Source: Arenicellales bacterium (GTDB lineage Bacteria > Pseudomonadota > Gammaproteobacteria > Arenicellales > JAJDZL01). Taken from it: a DNA stretch of 64,000 nt. Location: assembly GCA_958295885.1 (NCBI GenBank), contig OY282380.1:2418001-2482000 (forward strand), given 5' to 3'. Each line of letters begins with the position of its first letter. The first letter of the stretch is position 1. Under the pieces are notes generated by a model. That model was given only the letters and a program-made list of their open reading frames with translations. It had not been told where the DNA came from and did no database searches. A program made the translations under genes and the position numbers. This document shows, piece after piece, positions 17,285-26,384 of this stretch.

Positions 17285-18622
17285 CTAGGCGCCTAGGTAT
17301 GATTCCATGCTATCGTCCAGAGCTTCCAGCCAAACTGTATGGTGAACAGGCTGCTTGGTGTTCGTCATGAGTGAACGATACCCATTGTTTCGATATCCCA
17401 TGATGTCGTCATGTTTATGGTGTTCCCACTCCATGAAAGTATTGTTGATGCCCTGAACATCAAACTTCGGGTAATCGCTTTGATCCAGCAGAGTTTGGAC
17501 GTAGTCCCCCTGAAACCAAATTTCATCTTCATAATTTTCAAGGGTTGCTTCTCGGTCCAGCCAAGCCTGACTGTCTTTTTGCATTTCCTCATAGGACGGC
17601 AGTTGGATGCGTCCCATAATGACATCTCGCACATACCAGGCCTGAACATCAAACATATTGAAGGTGTAGTACTGATCCTGCATGCCTAGATACATAACCT
17701 TCGGATTTTTCTGCCAGATGACGCCTTGATACAAATCAGGCGTCCACATGCGGTTTGTCGTTTTTAACCTTAAATCTTCATCCATAAATGGAAAATGATG
17801 AAGATAACCGGTACAGAGAATAATCGCATCAATATTTTTCGAACTGCCATCTTTAAAATAGGCTTGCTTTCTATCAACATGGGTTAACAAGGGTACTTCT
17901 TCAAAGGATTCTGGCCAATGAAATCCAGTAGGTGCCGTTCTGTGACTGATCGTAAGTGATTTGGCGCCATACTTATGGCATTGAGAAGCGATGTCTTCTG
18001 CTGAGTAGCTCGTACCGATGATAAGGACATCCATGCCGGCGAATTCCCGAGCATCTCGATAGTCATGAGCATGCAGAAGACGACCGTTATACGTGTCAAA
18101 TCCGTCGAAGTGTGGAACGTTTGGCACTGAAAAATGGCCCGTTGCAACGACAACGTAATCAAACTCTTCAGTAACCAGTGAAGCGTTGGACAAATCTCTC
18201 ATCGTGACAGAAAAGTTGTCCTTGCTTTCGTTGTAGGCAACCCAGTGTGCCGAATGCAGGAACTTACAGAATTTACGAGCTCCTGAAGCTTCAACGCGGC
18301 CTTTGATATAGTCGGTTAAAACCGCACGAGGCGGATAGGAGGGAATGGGTCTCCCGAAATGCTGTTCAAATGTGTAATCTGCAAATTCCAGGCACTCCTT
18401 AGGCCCATTCGACCATAGGTATCTATACATGCTGCCGTGTACGCGTTCTCCATATTCATCTGTACCAGTGCGCCAGGTGTAATTCCACAATCCTCCCCAG
18501 TCGCTCTGCTTTTCAAAGCACGCTACGTCTGGAATCTCGGCTCCTTTTTTTTCTGCTGATGCAAAGGCCTGCAACTGTGCTGTGCCACAGGGCCCAGCCC
18601 CGATAATCGCTACTCGTGTCAT
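17285..18622 (-). CDS. tmm: trimethylamine monooxygenase (flavin-containing)
   Basis: Oxidises trimethylamine to trimethylamine N-oxide with NADPH and O2. The 445-aa protein shows the FAD-binding GAGPCGTAQLQAF at residue 8, then GGLWNYTWRTG, MYRYLWSNGPKECLEFADYTF and an FMO-type identifying region near FDGFDTYNGRLLHAHDYRDA. The NADPH-binding loop is GTSYSAEDI (about 203). These blocks match bacterial Tmm closely as I recall it, including the WSNGPKE and MYRYLWSN segments. The ATG at 18622 follows GGAG at good spacing. It is convergent with the gmaS/mgs operon. Confidence 0.92.
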   Translation of the reverse strand: MTRVAIIGAGPCGTAQLQAFASAEKKGAEIPDVACFEKQSDWGGLWNYTWRTGTDEYGERVHGSMYRYLWSNGPKECLEFADYTFEQHFGRPIPSYPPRAVLTDYIKGRVEASGARKFCKFLHSAHWVAYNESKDNFSVTMRDLSNASLVTEEFDYVVVATGHFSVPNVPHFDGFDTYNGRLLHAHDYRDAREFAGMDVLIIGTSYSAEDIASQCHKYGAKSLTISHRTAPTGFHWPESFEEVPLLTHVDRKQAYFKDGSSKNIDAIILCTGYLHHFPFMDEDLRLKTTNRMWTPDLYQGVIWQKNPKVMYLGMQDQYYTFNMFDVQAWYVRDVIMGRIQLPSYEEMQKDSQAWLDREATLENYEDEIWFQGDYVQTLLDQSDYPKFDVQGINNTFMEWEHHKHDDIMGYRNNGYRSLMTNTKQPVHHTVWLEALDDSMESYLGA

Positions 18623-19344
18623 GTGACTGCTCCGTTCTGTATCTGGTTGATCCTGTAATCTGCCTGAATAATTTCTGATAAAAAAGAATGTAATATCCTT
18701 TTCAGTCAGTTAAAAAATTTAATGATCAATTATCATCTGATGTTCAATTATTACGATGGTTTGAAGTTCGTTAATTCTGTATTGTCAATGGAGAGTGCTG
18801 CGCGGTCCCACTTTCGAAGTGATTTTACCTTAATTTTCAACCACATTGATATATTTCCTGCTACAGACTGATGTCGTAACGGTGCGAAGCAGGGCATTGG
18901 TGGACTTCAATCCAAACATCTACGATTTAGGCTTTCCAATTTACCCCGAGAGTATTCAATGGATGGAAAGTTTCTCTCCCTTGAGACATCAGCTCGAATC
19001 GCGACTGCATGAAGTATGCTGCTGACCTACGTGACGGATGCAGAACGGCTGTCGAAACTATTCTGGAGGGAAGGCAAGAACTTTACGTTGTACGGCAGTT
19101 TGACTGCAACCGCAGGCATGTGCTCTGAATGCAGCTTTCATCAATGGCGTGGACGAACAGCTAATTATGCCAAGGTGGTTTCACTGTATAACAGCAACTT
19201 CGGACTTGGAGAATTGTACATGTGCAACGTTACCGTTCATGAATTCCATGCGCGTGGAGCGGAGCTGTACCCGCGCATAAGATGCGGATCATTCAATCAA
19301 TACGAATTTTCGGCGATGGCGAGGAACCACAGACGGCCCAAACA
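18623..19344. other. intergenic region between tmm and the AAA/PIN pair
   Basis: About 720 bases. The first 150 are AT-rich and should contain the tmm promoter. A 135-aa open frame runs from 19016 to 19423 but overlaps the end of the PIN-like gene, lacks a Shine-Dalgarno and matches no family. The sequence around 18900-19330 looks like decayed coding DNA. Confidence 0.4.
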
Positions 19345-19782
19345 TTATTTTTTAGGGCATGCAGTGTCTGTCAAAAGGTCAGCATTCTTTGCCCTAGAAT
19401 ATACTTTGCCCCTCGGTTTATGAATTAACTTATTGTTTTTGAAGTCTTTAATTAGATTCAAATCTTCTGTATACAATAGGCGCGTGCCTGTGTGTTGAAC
19501 TAGCGCAAGAATATGTGGGTCATCGGGTTTGACCAAGGCACAATTTTTGAAAGCCTGTTCTTCAGCAATGAATTCTTTATGTGAAACAAGATCGGCTTCA
19601 CCTTTTTGCCAATGCCTTTTCAGTTTTTCTCTGTTTCCTCTTCCGATTTCTTTGGCGAACTTTCCGCTAGTTGAATAAATTAGTTTCCCTTTCCTTTTCA
19701 ACCACTGTCGGATCGGTTCTGATTCTTGATGTCTTGGGTTTAGAAAATCACCAAGTTTATTTGCGTCAATAATTATGCACAT
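19345..19782 (-). CDS. PIN-like nuclease, partner of the AAA ATPase
   Basis: A 145-aa protein. It opens with MCIIIDANKLGDFL, placing D6 at the end of the first strand as in PIN domains. Further acidic residues fall at E45 (FAKEIGRG), D87/D88 (KPDDPHILALV) and D107 (LLYTEDLNLIKDF), the usual four-acid order of a PIN metal site. PIN proteins cut RNA, and sometimes DNA. It starts 11 bases after the stop of the upstream AAA ATPase, in the same operon. The C-terminal tail is basic. Toxin or defence effector is the likely role. Confidence 0.7.
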   Translation of the reverse strand: MCIIIDANKLGDFLNPRHQESEPIRQWLKRKGKLIYSTSGKFAKEIGRGNREKLKRHWQKGEADLVSHKEFIAEEQAFKNCALVKPDDPHILALVQHTGTRLLYTEDLNLIKDFKNNKLIHKPRGKVYSRAKNADLLTDTACPKK

Positions 19783-19793
19783 GGATCAAAGTT

Positions 19794-21185
19794 TCAATCT
19801 GTAAAACCTAGCACCCTGTCGGTTTCCTTCATAAAAAATTCGCGATAACTATCGGGTGCCCCCTCAAGATTGCCGCACTTATCAAGTGACAAACTATGGA
19901 TATTCACTCCATTTTCAGTCGGTTCAAAATAGAGTATGGACACATCTTCAGCCTGCAAGTTTCCTGTTCGAACTTCGATGCGAAAACGATCGATGATGTA
20001 GTCGCTATGAGTTTCAATCAGAAATCGATTACCACATTTATAGTAGGAATCCGCAAAGAAACTCGCGAGTTCAGCCTGAGCGCGTGGATGCAGATGAACT
20101 TCAGGTTGCTGCATCAGAAAAGTACGGTACGATTCATGGTTCATGCTCAAATTTTTCTCCGATGCCATTACGTCAACCAAAATTGGCAGACTTTGGCTGA
20201 TTCCGTATCCCACATCCATAATGTTCGCGGGAGACCCAGTACGAACCTCAACTTGCAATTGAAATGGATCGCTCATTTGTTTACCATGTCGCTTAACCGT
20301 AATGTCCGAAAACATTCCAGATTCACGACCAAACTTTACCAAACTATCGTGAAGTGAGGTCCAACCATTTTTGTCTGTAAGATCTAGCCGCATCATCAGC
20401 ATTGGAATGTGTTCACCCTCGGGAGATTGAATTTCGCGGATAGGGTCGTATGTTCGCTTTGGTTTCGAGCGAAGCGGTGCCACAGGAATTGGTTTATTTA
20501 AGGCGGGGTACAAAAGAAAGAAGTTTCCCTTGTTTTCACGATTTGCTCTACTACTTGGAATTGTGAGAGTGTCTAGCACTCGATTCAAGTAGTTAACTAG
20601 TGGGAACAAATTTCTGTTTAACGCAGCCGTTCTATCTGAAATTTCTGCTCTATCTGAAAGTTCTGCATCGTCCAGCATATCTAGTAAAAAAACTGTGTGG
20701 TTGAAAGAAATTCCAATGTTCACTTCCATCTCTGGAATCACAACAATGGTATTGTTCTCGCCTCCACGTTTAAATTCGAGAAACAAATCATCATCAAATT
20801 CATAACGAAATGAAGATATGACAGGTTGAGACCCCTGTTCCGAAAATGTTGTAACTAAATGAAATGGATGGAGGAACTGCGATCCATTTTGTGAAATTTC
20901 CAAACCAAGTTTAAATTGTTTGATTTTTGCTTCTGACTCACGCTTAGAGCTGACTATATCTCGAAAAGACCCCATCGAAAAGGGCGCTCTGTTAAAATCA
21001 AGTTGCTGGTCGAAACTCCATCGTTCGGAGAAGAGCCGATGCAAGACGCTAAAACAACTTAAGAAAGTAGTTTTTCCCGTACCGTTTTCACCTACTAGCA
21101 GAGTAATGGGTTTAACGCGACCACGCTGTTCGCCATGGAAACAGCGCACATCTTGCAAAATCAATTCAGTTGATTTGTCGTTCAT
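19794..21185 (-). CDS. AAA15/OLD-like ATPase of a putative defence pair
   Basis: A 463-aa ATPase of the ABC/SMC-like AAA15/AAA_21 group. Walker A is GENGTGKTT at residues 32-40. A Walker B-like block MQQPEVHLHPRAQAEL lies at about 360, and an H-loop-like ETHSDYIIDRFRIEV at about 395. There is no TOPRIM domain after it, unlike OLD nucleases; the nuclease appears to be the separate PIN-like gene downstream. ATPase-plus-nuclease pairs of this layout are common in anti-phage systems (for example Septu and PARIS, with other nucleases). Confidence 0.8.
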   Translation of the reverse strand: MNDKSTELILQDVRCFHGEQRGRVKPITLLVGENGTGKTTFLSCFSVLHRLFSERWSFDQQLDFNRAPFSMGSFRDIVSSKRESEAKIKQFKLGLEISQNGSQFLHPFHLVTTFSEQGSQPVISSFRYEFDDDLFLEFKRGGENNTIVVIPEMEVNIGISFNHTVFLLDMLDDAELSDRAEISDRTAALNRNLFPLVNYLNRVLDTLTIPSSRANRENKGNFFLLYPALNKPIPVAPLRSKPKRTYDPIREIQSPEGEHIPMLMMRLDLTDKNGWTSLHDSLVKFGRESGMFSDITVKRHGKQMSDPFQLQVEVRTGSPANIMDVGYGISQSLPILVDVMASEKNLSMNHESYRTFLMQQPEVHLHPRAQAELASFFADSYYKCGNRFLIETHSDYIIDRFRIEVRTGNLQAEDVSILYFEPTENGVNIHSLSLDKCGNLEGAPDSYREFFMKETDRVLGFTD

Positions 21186-21684
21186 ATCGAAATTCTATTT
21201 AGGCTCCTCCAAACTCACAATCATTCTAAGTACCAAAGGAGTACCAGATAGGTATTATATTTTTTTGGCTATTTTCGATTTCATCCAAATTTGACACAAA
21301 ATATAAGCGCAAGTTTTTTTTCATCTCCTTGAACTCAATCTTCAATTGCACTCTGGTTCAAGAATGCCTGAGGCATTCGGCAGTATAGAAATTCGTCCAT
21401 CAATTCAGTTGCAATATGGTCTGCTTTCTTCTATATACGGTCGCCGCGCGCCTGAAAACGGAATTGACTTGGAGCGTCCTCGCAGAAGTGTGAGATCAAA
21501 CCTGAATCAAGCTGATATTAGGCCTTTTTTGTTAGTATTTGAATTCAAATACCTTGTAATCGACAAGATTCTCTCAATTCAGCATCAGATTCAATTCGAA
21601 GTCTGTGAAATCTGATTGAGAATGTCGTATTATTTGATGAAACAATTAGATAAGTTCTAATAATTGAATGAAAGGTAAAAGGAA
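21186..21684. other. promoter region of the Liv-type transporter operon
   Basis: About 500 bases between divergent operons. Several AT-rich tracts are present near 21290-21330 and 21600-21670. A short open frame (21346-21615) has no family match or Shine-Dalgarno. It should contain promoters for both the ATPase pair and the transporter operon, but no element stands out. Confidence 0.4.
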
Positions 21685-22965
21685 ATGGAACACAAACTAT
21701 TACATCCTTCAAGAAGAAAGTTCTTGAAACAGGTTGCCGCTGGGGCAACAACAGCGACTGCAGCTAGTATTATCCCCAGCCGTGCTTTTTCTGCCAACAA
21801 GTCTCTGACTGTTGGTATGAATATTCCCATGACAGGCGATTTGGCACCCTGGGGCTTGCCAGGATTCTACGGTTGCGAGATTATTGCAAATAATGTAAAT
21901 GCAGCCGGTGGCGTGGAAATCGGAGGCGAAACCTACGATATTCAAATCGCTACTTATGATCATGGCTATGAAACCGACAAAGCCGTACAGGGAATGAAAA
22001 AACTGGTATTGGAAGATGATGCCAAAATGGTCATGATGCTGGGAGGTGCGACAGTCGGTGCAATTCTGCCTTGGGCAACGCGAAAGAAAGTTCTTACGAC
22101 GACCTTGCTGCCGAGTGACATTACGCCTGACTCACAGTATCTCGTTGCGACCTGTGAATCCCATCCGCTCTACAACGTTACGGGAGTGGAGTGGCTTGCG
22201 CGAAATTTTCCGGACGCCAAGACGGCCGTAATCGTAACCAATAATGATGCCGAGTATGGGCTGCAGTCTACGGCAACCTACAAAGCAGCGTTTGAAGTCG
22301 CGGGAATTGAGGTTGTGGACACAAATCTGCACGGATTTGATGTGACGGATTTCGCACCGATCGTAAGTTCCGTACTCGCTAAAAACCCAGACATTTTCTG
22401 TATGGCGACCAGCTTTTACGTAACTCCAATTATGGAGCAGCTGTACCATCAAGGATTTGAAGGCAAGATTATTTCGTGCACGCTCGACTACTATCACGAA
22501 ATCATCGCTAAAACCAGTGTTGACTTCGTAAACGGCACGATTTTCCAATTCCCGGATTTTGACGATCCAGCATTGGCCGAAGAAGGTGTCAGCTTCCCGG
22601 ATGCGGCGGGATTTGACGCAGCGTTCCGTAAAGACCATCCGAATGACTGGTCTGCGGTGGCGTGGGAATATCCTGTCATCCTGCTGAACTGGATCGAAAA
22701 TGCCAAAGCCGCTGGCAGTGTCGAGTCAGAAGACGTTGCTGCATATATGACTGGCAACAAACAGGAATTCGTTTTTGGCGGCGGCGACTGGTGGGGCAGT
22801 CAGCTGTGGGGTCTTGACAATGTCCTGATCGGCCGCTGGCCGGTTGTTGTCGTAGAAGACGGCAAAGCGCGCATCCAAGAATACGGCAGTCTTTCTGCTT
22901 GGCTTGATGCAAACAATGACGTCTTGATCGAGCACATGAAAGAATTGGGTCTGCGTACCGTATAA
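21685..22965 (+). CDS. Liv/HAAT-type ABC transporter substrate-binding protein, Tat-exported
   Basis: A 426-aa periplasmic binding protein of the type I (branched-chain amino acid/urea/amide) fold. The signal SRRKFLKQVAAGATTATAASI at residue 9 is a twin-arginine type, which is unusual for the family. The mature start VGMNIPMTGDLAPWG and later DYDH-like and TNNDAEYG blocks match LivK/UrtA proteins. Many tryptophans occur in likely ligand-lobe loops (LAPWGLPGF, and WWGSQLWGLDN near 370). It is the first gene of a transporter operon that ends against tdm, so a methylated amine or amide is a reasonable ligand. Confidence 0.85.
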   Translation: MEHKLLHPSRRKFLKQVAAGATTATAASIIPSRAFSANKSLTVGMNIPMTGDLAPWGLPGFYGCEIIANNVNAAGGVEIGGETYDIQIATYDHGYETDKAVQGMKKLVLEDDAKMVMMLGGATVGAILPWATRKKVLTTTLLPSDITPDSQYLVATCESHPLYNVTGVEWLARNFPDAKTAVIVTNNDAEYGLQSTATYKAAFEVAGIEVVDTNLHGFDVTDFAPIVSSVLAKNPDIFCMATSFYVTPIMEQLYHQGFEGKIISCTLDYYHEIIAKTSVDFVNGTIFQFPDFDDPALAEEGVSFPDAAGFDAAFRKDHPNDWSAVAWEYPVILLNWIENAKAAGSVESEDVAAYMTGNKQEFVFGGGDWWGSQLWGLDNVLIGRWPVVVVEDGKARIQEYGSLSAWLDANNDVLIEHMKELGLRTV

Positions 22966-22983
22966 TTTGACCTAAATAACGCG

Positions 22984-23018
22984 AAAGGGGAGAGGACTTG
23001 CCTTCTTTCCCCTTTTTT
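22984..23018 (+). terminator. intra-operon hairpin after the binding-protein gene
   Basis: AAAGGGGA at 22984-22991 pairs with TCCCCTTT at 23008-23015, followed by more T (to 23018). This is a rho-independent-like hairpin between the binding-protein gene and the permease genes. Such attenuators keep binding-protein transcripts far above those of membrane subunits in many ABC operons. Confidence 0.75.
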
Positions 23019-23055
23019 GTATTGTTGCAAATCGAATTGATTTGAGGTTTATTCA

Positions 23056-23925
23056 TTGGACCTGCTTATTCAAACCATCGTAAACGGATTCATTCAAAGT
23101 GGATTTTATGCGTTGGCAGCAATCGGATTTGTGCTTGTTTTCGGTGTCATGCGCGTTGTTAATTTTGCGCACGGAGAGCTTGTCATGATCGGAGCTTACA
23201 CCGTGTGGCTTATGCATGCGCAAAATGAAGTTCCGTATTTGGTCACCGTCGTTCTGGCCATCCTGATTGTAGCGGGGATTGGTTTACTGATGGAACGTTT
23301 TCTGTTTCGTCCAATGGTGGATAATCCTCTAGGCGGGTTGATTTGTTCAATTGGAGTACTGTTCGTTCTTCAGGTCATTGCAACCTATGTCGGTGGGGAA
23401 GGGCCTTCCAAGCAGGTTCCGCCGCCTTATGAAGGGACTCTGATCATCATGGATGTGATACGTATTCCATATCAGAGACTATTCAGCATCGCTGTATCTA
23501 TTTCCGCACTCGCAATTCTCTGGTATTTTCTAACCCGAACAAAGCTTGGGTGGGCGTTGCGAGCGGTGTCTTTGGACCGGGAAGCCGCTACTCTGCAGGG
23601 CATCAGCGCCATAAAAATTTCAGCCGTAGCCATTGGTGTAGGCGCTGCATTGGCAGGTCTCGCAGGCGCTTTAATCGCACCGCTTACGAATATTAATCCA
23701 CACATGGGACACAACGTAATCATCACAGCATTTATTGTCACAATCGTCGGTGGGATTGGCAGTCTTCCAGGTGCGGTGATCGCTTCCGTTCTCTATGCGC
23801 TTTTTCATACATTCATCACAACGTACTTCAGTGGAACCATCGCCACCATTTCAGGCTTGCTGATCATGGTGTTGGTATTGATCATTCGTCCTACTGGAAT
23901 CATGGGGCACAAATTCAGTGAATAA
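23056..23925 (+). CDS. LivH-type ABC transporter permease
   Basis: A 289-aa integral membrane protein with about eight hydrophobic segments. The N-terminal LIQTIVNGFIQSGFYALAAIGFVLVFGVMRVVNFAHGE is the classic LivH signature, and a coupling-helix region with RAVSLDREAATLQGI sits at about 173-187. It starts with TTG at 23056 and overlaps the next permease by 8 bases. It pairs with the LivM-type subunit to form the membrane channel of the importer. Confidence 0.88.
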   Translation: MDLLIQTIVNGFIQSGFYALAAIGFVLVFGVMRVVNFAHGELVMIGAYTVWLMHAQNEVPYLVTVVLAILIVAGIGLLMERFLFRPMVDNPLGGLICSIGVLFVLQVIATYVGGEGPSKQVPPPYEGTLIIMDVIRIPYQRLFSIAVSISALAILWYFLTRTKLGWALRAVSLDREAATLQGISAIKISAVAIGVGAALAGLAGALIAPLTNINPHMGHNVIITAFIVTIVGGIGSLPGAVIASVLYALFHTFITTYFSGTIATISGLLIMVLVLIIRPTGIMGHKFSE

Positions 23926-24886
23926 GTTCTCGTCTCCCACGTTGCAGAAGTTCGTCGCTTTAGCAGGACTGTTTGCTTTTCTAATTGTTCTTCCTCATTT
24001 TCTAAAGTATCACCATCAGGATTTTCTGATATTCCTAACGATCAACATTCTGGTTGTCGTCAGTTATCGACTCGTTACATTGACGGGCGAATGGTCACTC
24101 ATTCACGCGGTGATGATGGGAGTGGGAGCCTATACAAGTGCGCTTCTGAGCAAGAGTTTCGGAATCTCTTTTTGGATCACTCTGCCTCTCGCTGGCGTTG
24201 CGGCCGGATTTGCCGCTGCCTTGCTGAGTTATCCTCTCTTTCGCTTAACCCAATTCTATTTTTTGATTGGTTCGTTCGCGGCAGGTGAAGCAATCCGTTT
24301 GTGCTGGATTCAGTTCATTCAACCCTTTGGTGGAACCGGGGGGATCAGTGCAATTCCATCACCGGAACTGTTGGACATTGATTTTTTGGAGCCCATTCCT
24401 TATTTCTACTTGGTTTTGATCATTGTCAGCGTATGCGTATTTCTGCTCTACCGAATTGAAAAATCTCGAATCGGACTGACACTGCACGCAGTCCATTGGA
24501 AAGCTGTTCTTGCAGAATCGGTCGGCATCGACACTTGGAATTACCGATCACTTGCGTTTATTACCGGTTCACTGTTCGTTGGACTGGCAGGTGCATTAAA
24601 AGTGCACTACATCGGTACCGTCGCTCCGAAGCAGTTTGGAATCGGCTTCATGGTCTTTATCTTGATTTGGGTCATTGTAGGCGGATACAGAACGTTTTAT
24701 GGAGTAATACTTGGCGCAATCATTCTGTCAGTATTGGATGAAGTCTTTCGTGGTGTTAATCAGCTGCGACCTGCAATTTATGGTGCGACCTTAATTTTGT
24801 TCATTCTCTATCTTCCGGGCGGACTCGAAAGCGTACTGCGGAAAATCAAGTTTTTCAATCAGGCTAAGAGTCAGAGATTTACCTGA
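23918..24886 (+). CDS. LivM-type ABC transporter permease
   Basis: A 322-aa membrane protein of the LivM family. LVTLTGEWSLIHAVMMGVGAYTSALLSK (about 52-79) is the usual family signature. The cytoplasmic loop HAVHWKAVLAESVGI (about 191) is the coupling helix. The GTG start lies inside the LivH-type gene (8-base overlap), and its stop overlaps the start of the ATPase gene. It is the second transmembrane subunit of the importer. Confidence 0.88.
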   Translation: MNKFSSPTLQKFVALAGLFAFLIVLPHFLKYHHQDFLIFLTINILVVVSYRLVTLTGEWSLIHAVMMGVGAYTSALLSKSFGISFWITLPLAGVAAGFAAALLSYPLFRLTQFYFLIGSFAAGEAIRLCWIQFIQPFGGTGGISAIPSPELLDIDFLEPIPYFYLVLIIVSVCVFLLYRIEKSRIGLTLHAVHWKAVLAESVGIDTWNYRSLAFITGSLFVGLAGALKVHYIGTVAPKQFGIGFMVFILIWVIVGGYRTFYGVILGAIILSVLDEVFRGVNQLRPAIYGATLILFILYLPGGLESVLRKIKFFNQAKSQRFT

Positions 24887-25638
24887 TGGCGATACTTGAC
24901 GTAAATCATCTGACCAAAAGATTTGGTGGACTGGTGGCGGTGAATGACGTGAGTTTTCGCGTCAAAGAAGGCGATATTCATGGACTGATCGGACCCAACG
25001 GCGCAGGCAAGAGCACGACATTCAAGATGATTGCGGGATTTCTTTCGTTTACAGACGGAGATGTTTTGTTTAACGGTGTCAGCATAAGGGGCAAAAAGCC
25101 TTCGCGGATCGCACGTTCAGGTGTAGTGCGCACTTTTCAGGAGACGACATTGTTTCAGGAACTGAGCGTGTTCGACAATGTTCTCATCGGCAATCATAAT
25201 CAGGCTAAAACCAATGTATTTTCTGCTTTGATGGGTTTTGATGAAAGCAAGCAGCAGAACGCGCGGGAGACTGCTCGTGAAGTTCTTGAGTTCATGTCGC
25301 TTTGGGAGCGACGCGATCAGCAGGCATCGGAATTGCCGCTGGGATTTCAGCGAGTTCTGGCCGTGGCCGTTGCATTGGCTTCAAAACCCAAGTTGCTGCT
25401 GCTGGACGAGCCGTTTGCCGGAATGAATCCAGAAGAAACCCGTCATATGATGGAGTTGACGCAGAAGGTGCGAGAATCCGGGATCACAGTCGTTCTCGTT
25501 GAGCACAACATGAAAGCTGTGATGGGCCTTTGTGACCGACTGACGGTGCTGAACTTTGGTACGGTTCTGGATGATGGAACCCCCGAACGCGTTCGCAATA
25601 ATCCAGATGTGATTCAAGCTTACTTGGGTGGAAATTAG
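24886..25638 (+). CDS. LivG-type ABC transporter ATPase
   Basis: A 250-aa ATPase. Walker A is GPNGAGKST (residues 37-45), Walker B LLLLDEPFAGMNP (about 167) and H-loop VLVEHNMK (about 203). The signature segment reads ELPLGFQRVLAVAVAL instead of the usual LSYGxQR, so the LSGG-like helix is altered. The fold and order still fit LivG. Its ATG shares a base with the stop codon of the LivM-type gene. Confidence 0.88.
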   Translation: MAILDVNHLTKRFGGLVAVNDVSFRVKEGDIHGLIGPNGAGKSTTFKMIAGFLSFTDGDVLFNGVSIRGKKPSRIARSGVVRTFQETTLFQELSVFDNVLIGNHNQAKTNVFSALMGFDESKQQNARETAREVLEFMSLWERRDQQASELPLGFQRVLAVAVALASKPKLLLLDEPFAGMNPEETRHMMELTQKVRESGITVVLVEHNMKAVMGLCDRLTVLNFGTVLDDGTPERVRNNPDVIQAYLGGN

Positions 25639-25676
25639 TTTTGAAAATTGGCGCTAGCTGAGCGAAGAGAGTTTAT

Positions 25677-26384
25677 ATGAAACTGGCCGTAACCGATTTG
25701 CAGGTGAACTATCACAACGTCGCGGCGTTAAAAGGCATCAGCTTCACTGTCGACGAAGGTGCCTTCATTACTTTGATTGGTTCAAATGGAGCTGGCAAAA
25801 GCACGACGCTTCGCGCAATTTCAGGTCTTGTTCGCCCAAGCGCCGGGCAGATTTCACTCGATGATCAGCCTCTCAATGATATTCCTGCCGACAAAATGCT
25901 GAAGCTTGGAATCGCACATGTGCCAGAAGGGCGACGCGTTTTCAAAGATCTGTCGGTAAGAGAAAACCTGCTGCTGGGGGCTTTCATTTACAAGGACCGA
26001 AATCGAATCAAATATGACCTGCAGGAGATATACAGGCACTTTCCGGTTTTGCGAGCGCGCCAGAACCAGCTGGCGCGAACCTTGAGCGGCGGTGAGCAGC
26101 AGATGCTGTCGATTGGCCGCGCACTGATGTCGCGGCCGAGAATACTGCTGCTGGACGAGCCCTCTCTAGGACTCGCCCCTCTGGTTGTTCAAGAAATTGG
26201 TGAAATCATGCAGGAAATCAACAACCAAGGCGTAACCGTAATCCTGGTTGAACAAAACGCAGATTTGGCGCTCAAGCTGGTTGAGTATGGCTATGTTCTG
26301 GAAAACGGAAGAATCACCATGGAAGACACAGCCGATGTCCTGGCCGACAACGAACACGTCAAAAAAGCCTACCTCGGAATCTAA
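25677..26384 (+). CDS. LivF-type ABC transporter ATPase
   Basis: A 235-aa ATPase with Walker A GSNGAGKSTT (residues 36-45), signature LSGGEQQML (about 138) and Walker B ILLLDEPSLGL (about 157). The IAHVPEGRRVFKDLSVRENL segment is typical of LivF. It has a normal signature where its LivG-type partner deviates. The stop codon overlaps the stop of the convergent tdm gene by 4 bases. It is the last gene of the importer operon. Confidence 0.9.
   Translation: MKLAVTDLQVNYHNVAALKGISFTVDEGAFITLIGSNGAGKSTTLRAISGLVRPSAGQISLDDQPLNDIPADKMLKLGIAHVPEGRRVFKDLSVRENLLLGAFIYKDRNRIKYDLQEIYRHFPVLRARQNQLARTLSGGEQQMLSIGRALMSRPRILLLDEPSLGLAPLVVQEIGEIMQEINNQGVTVILVEQNADLALKLVEYGYVLENGRITMEDTADVLADNEHVKKAYLGI

Noticed and set aside
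19016..19423. A 135-aa frame beside the PIN-like gene
   Set aside because: No Shine-Dalgarno, no family match, and its end overlaps the convergent PIN-like gene.
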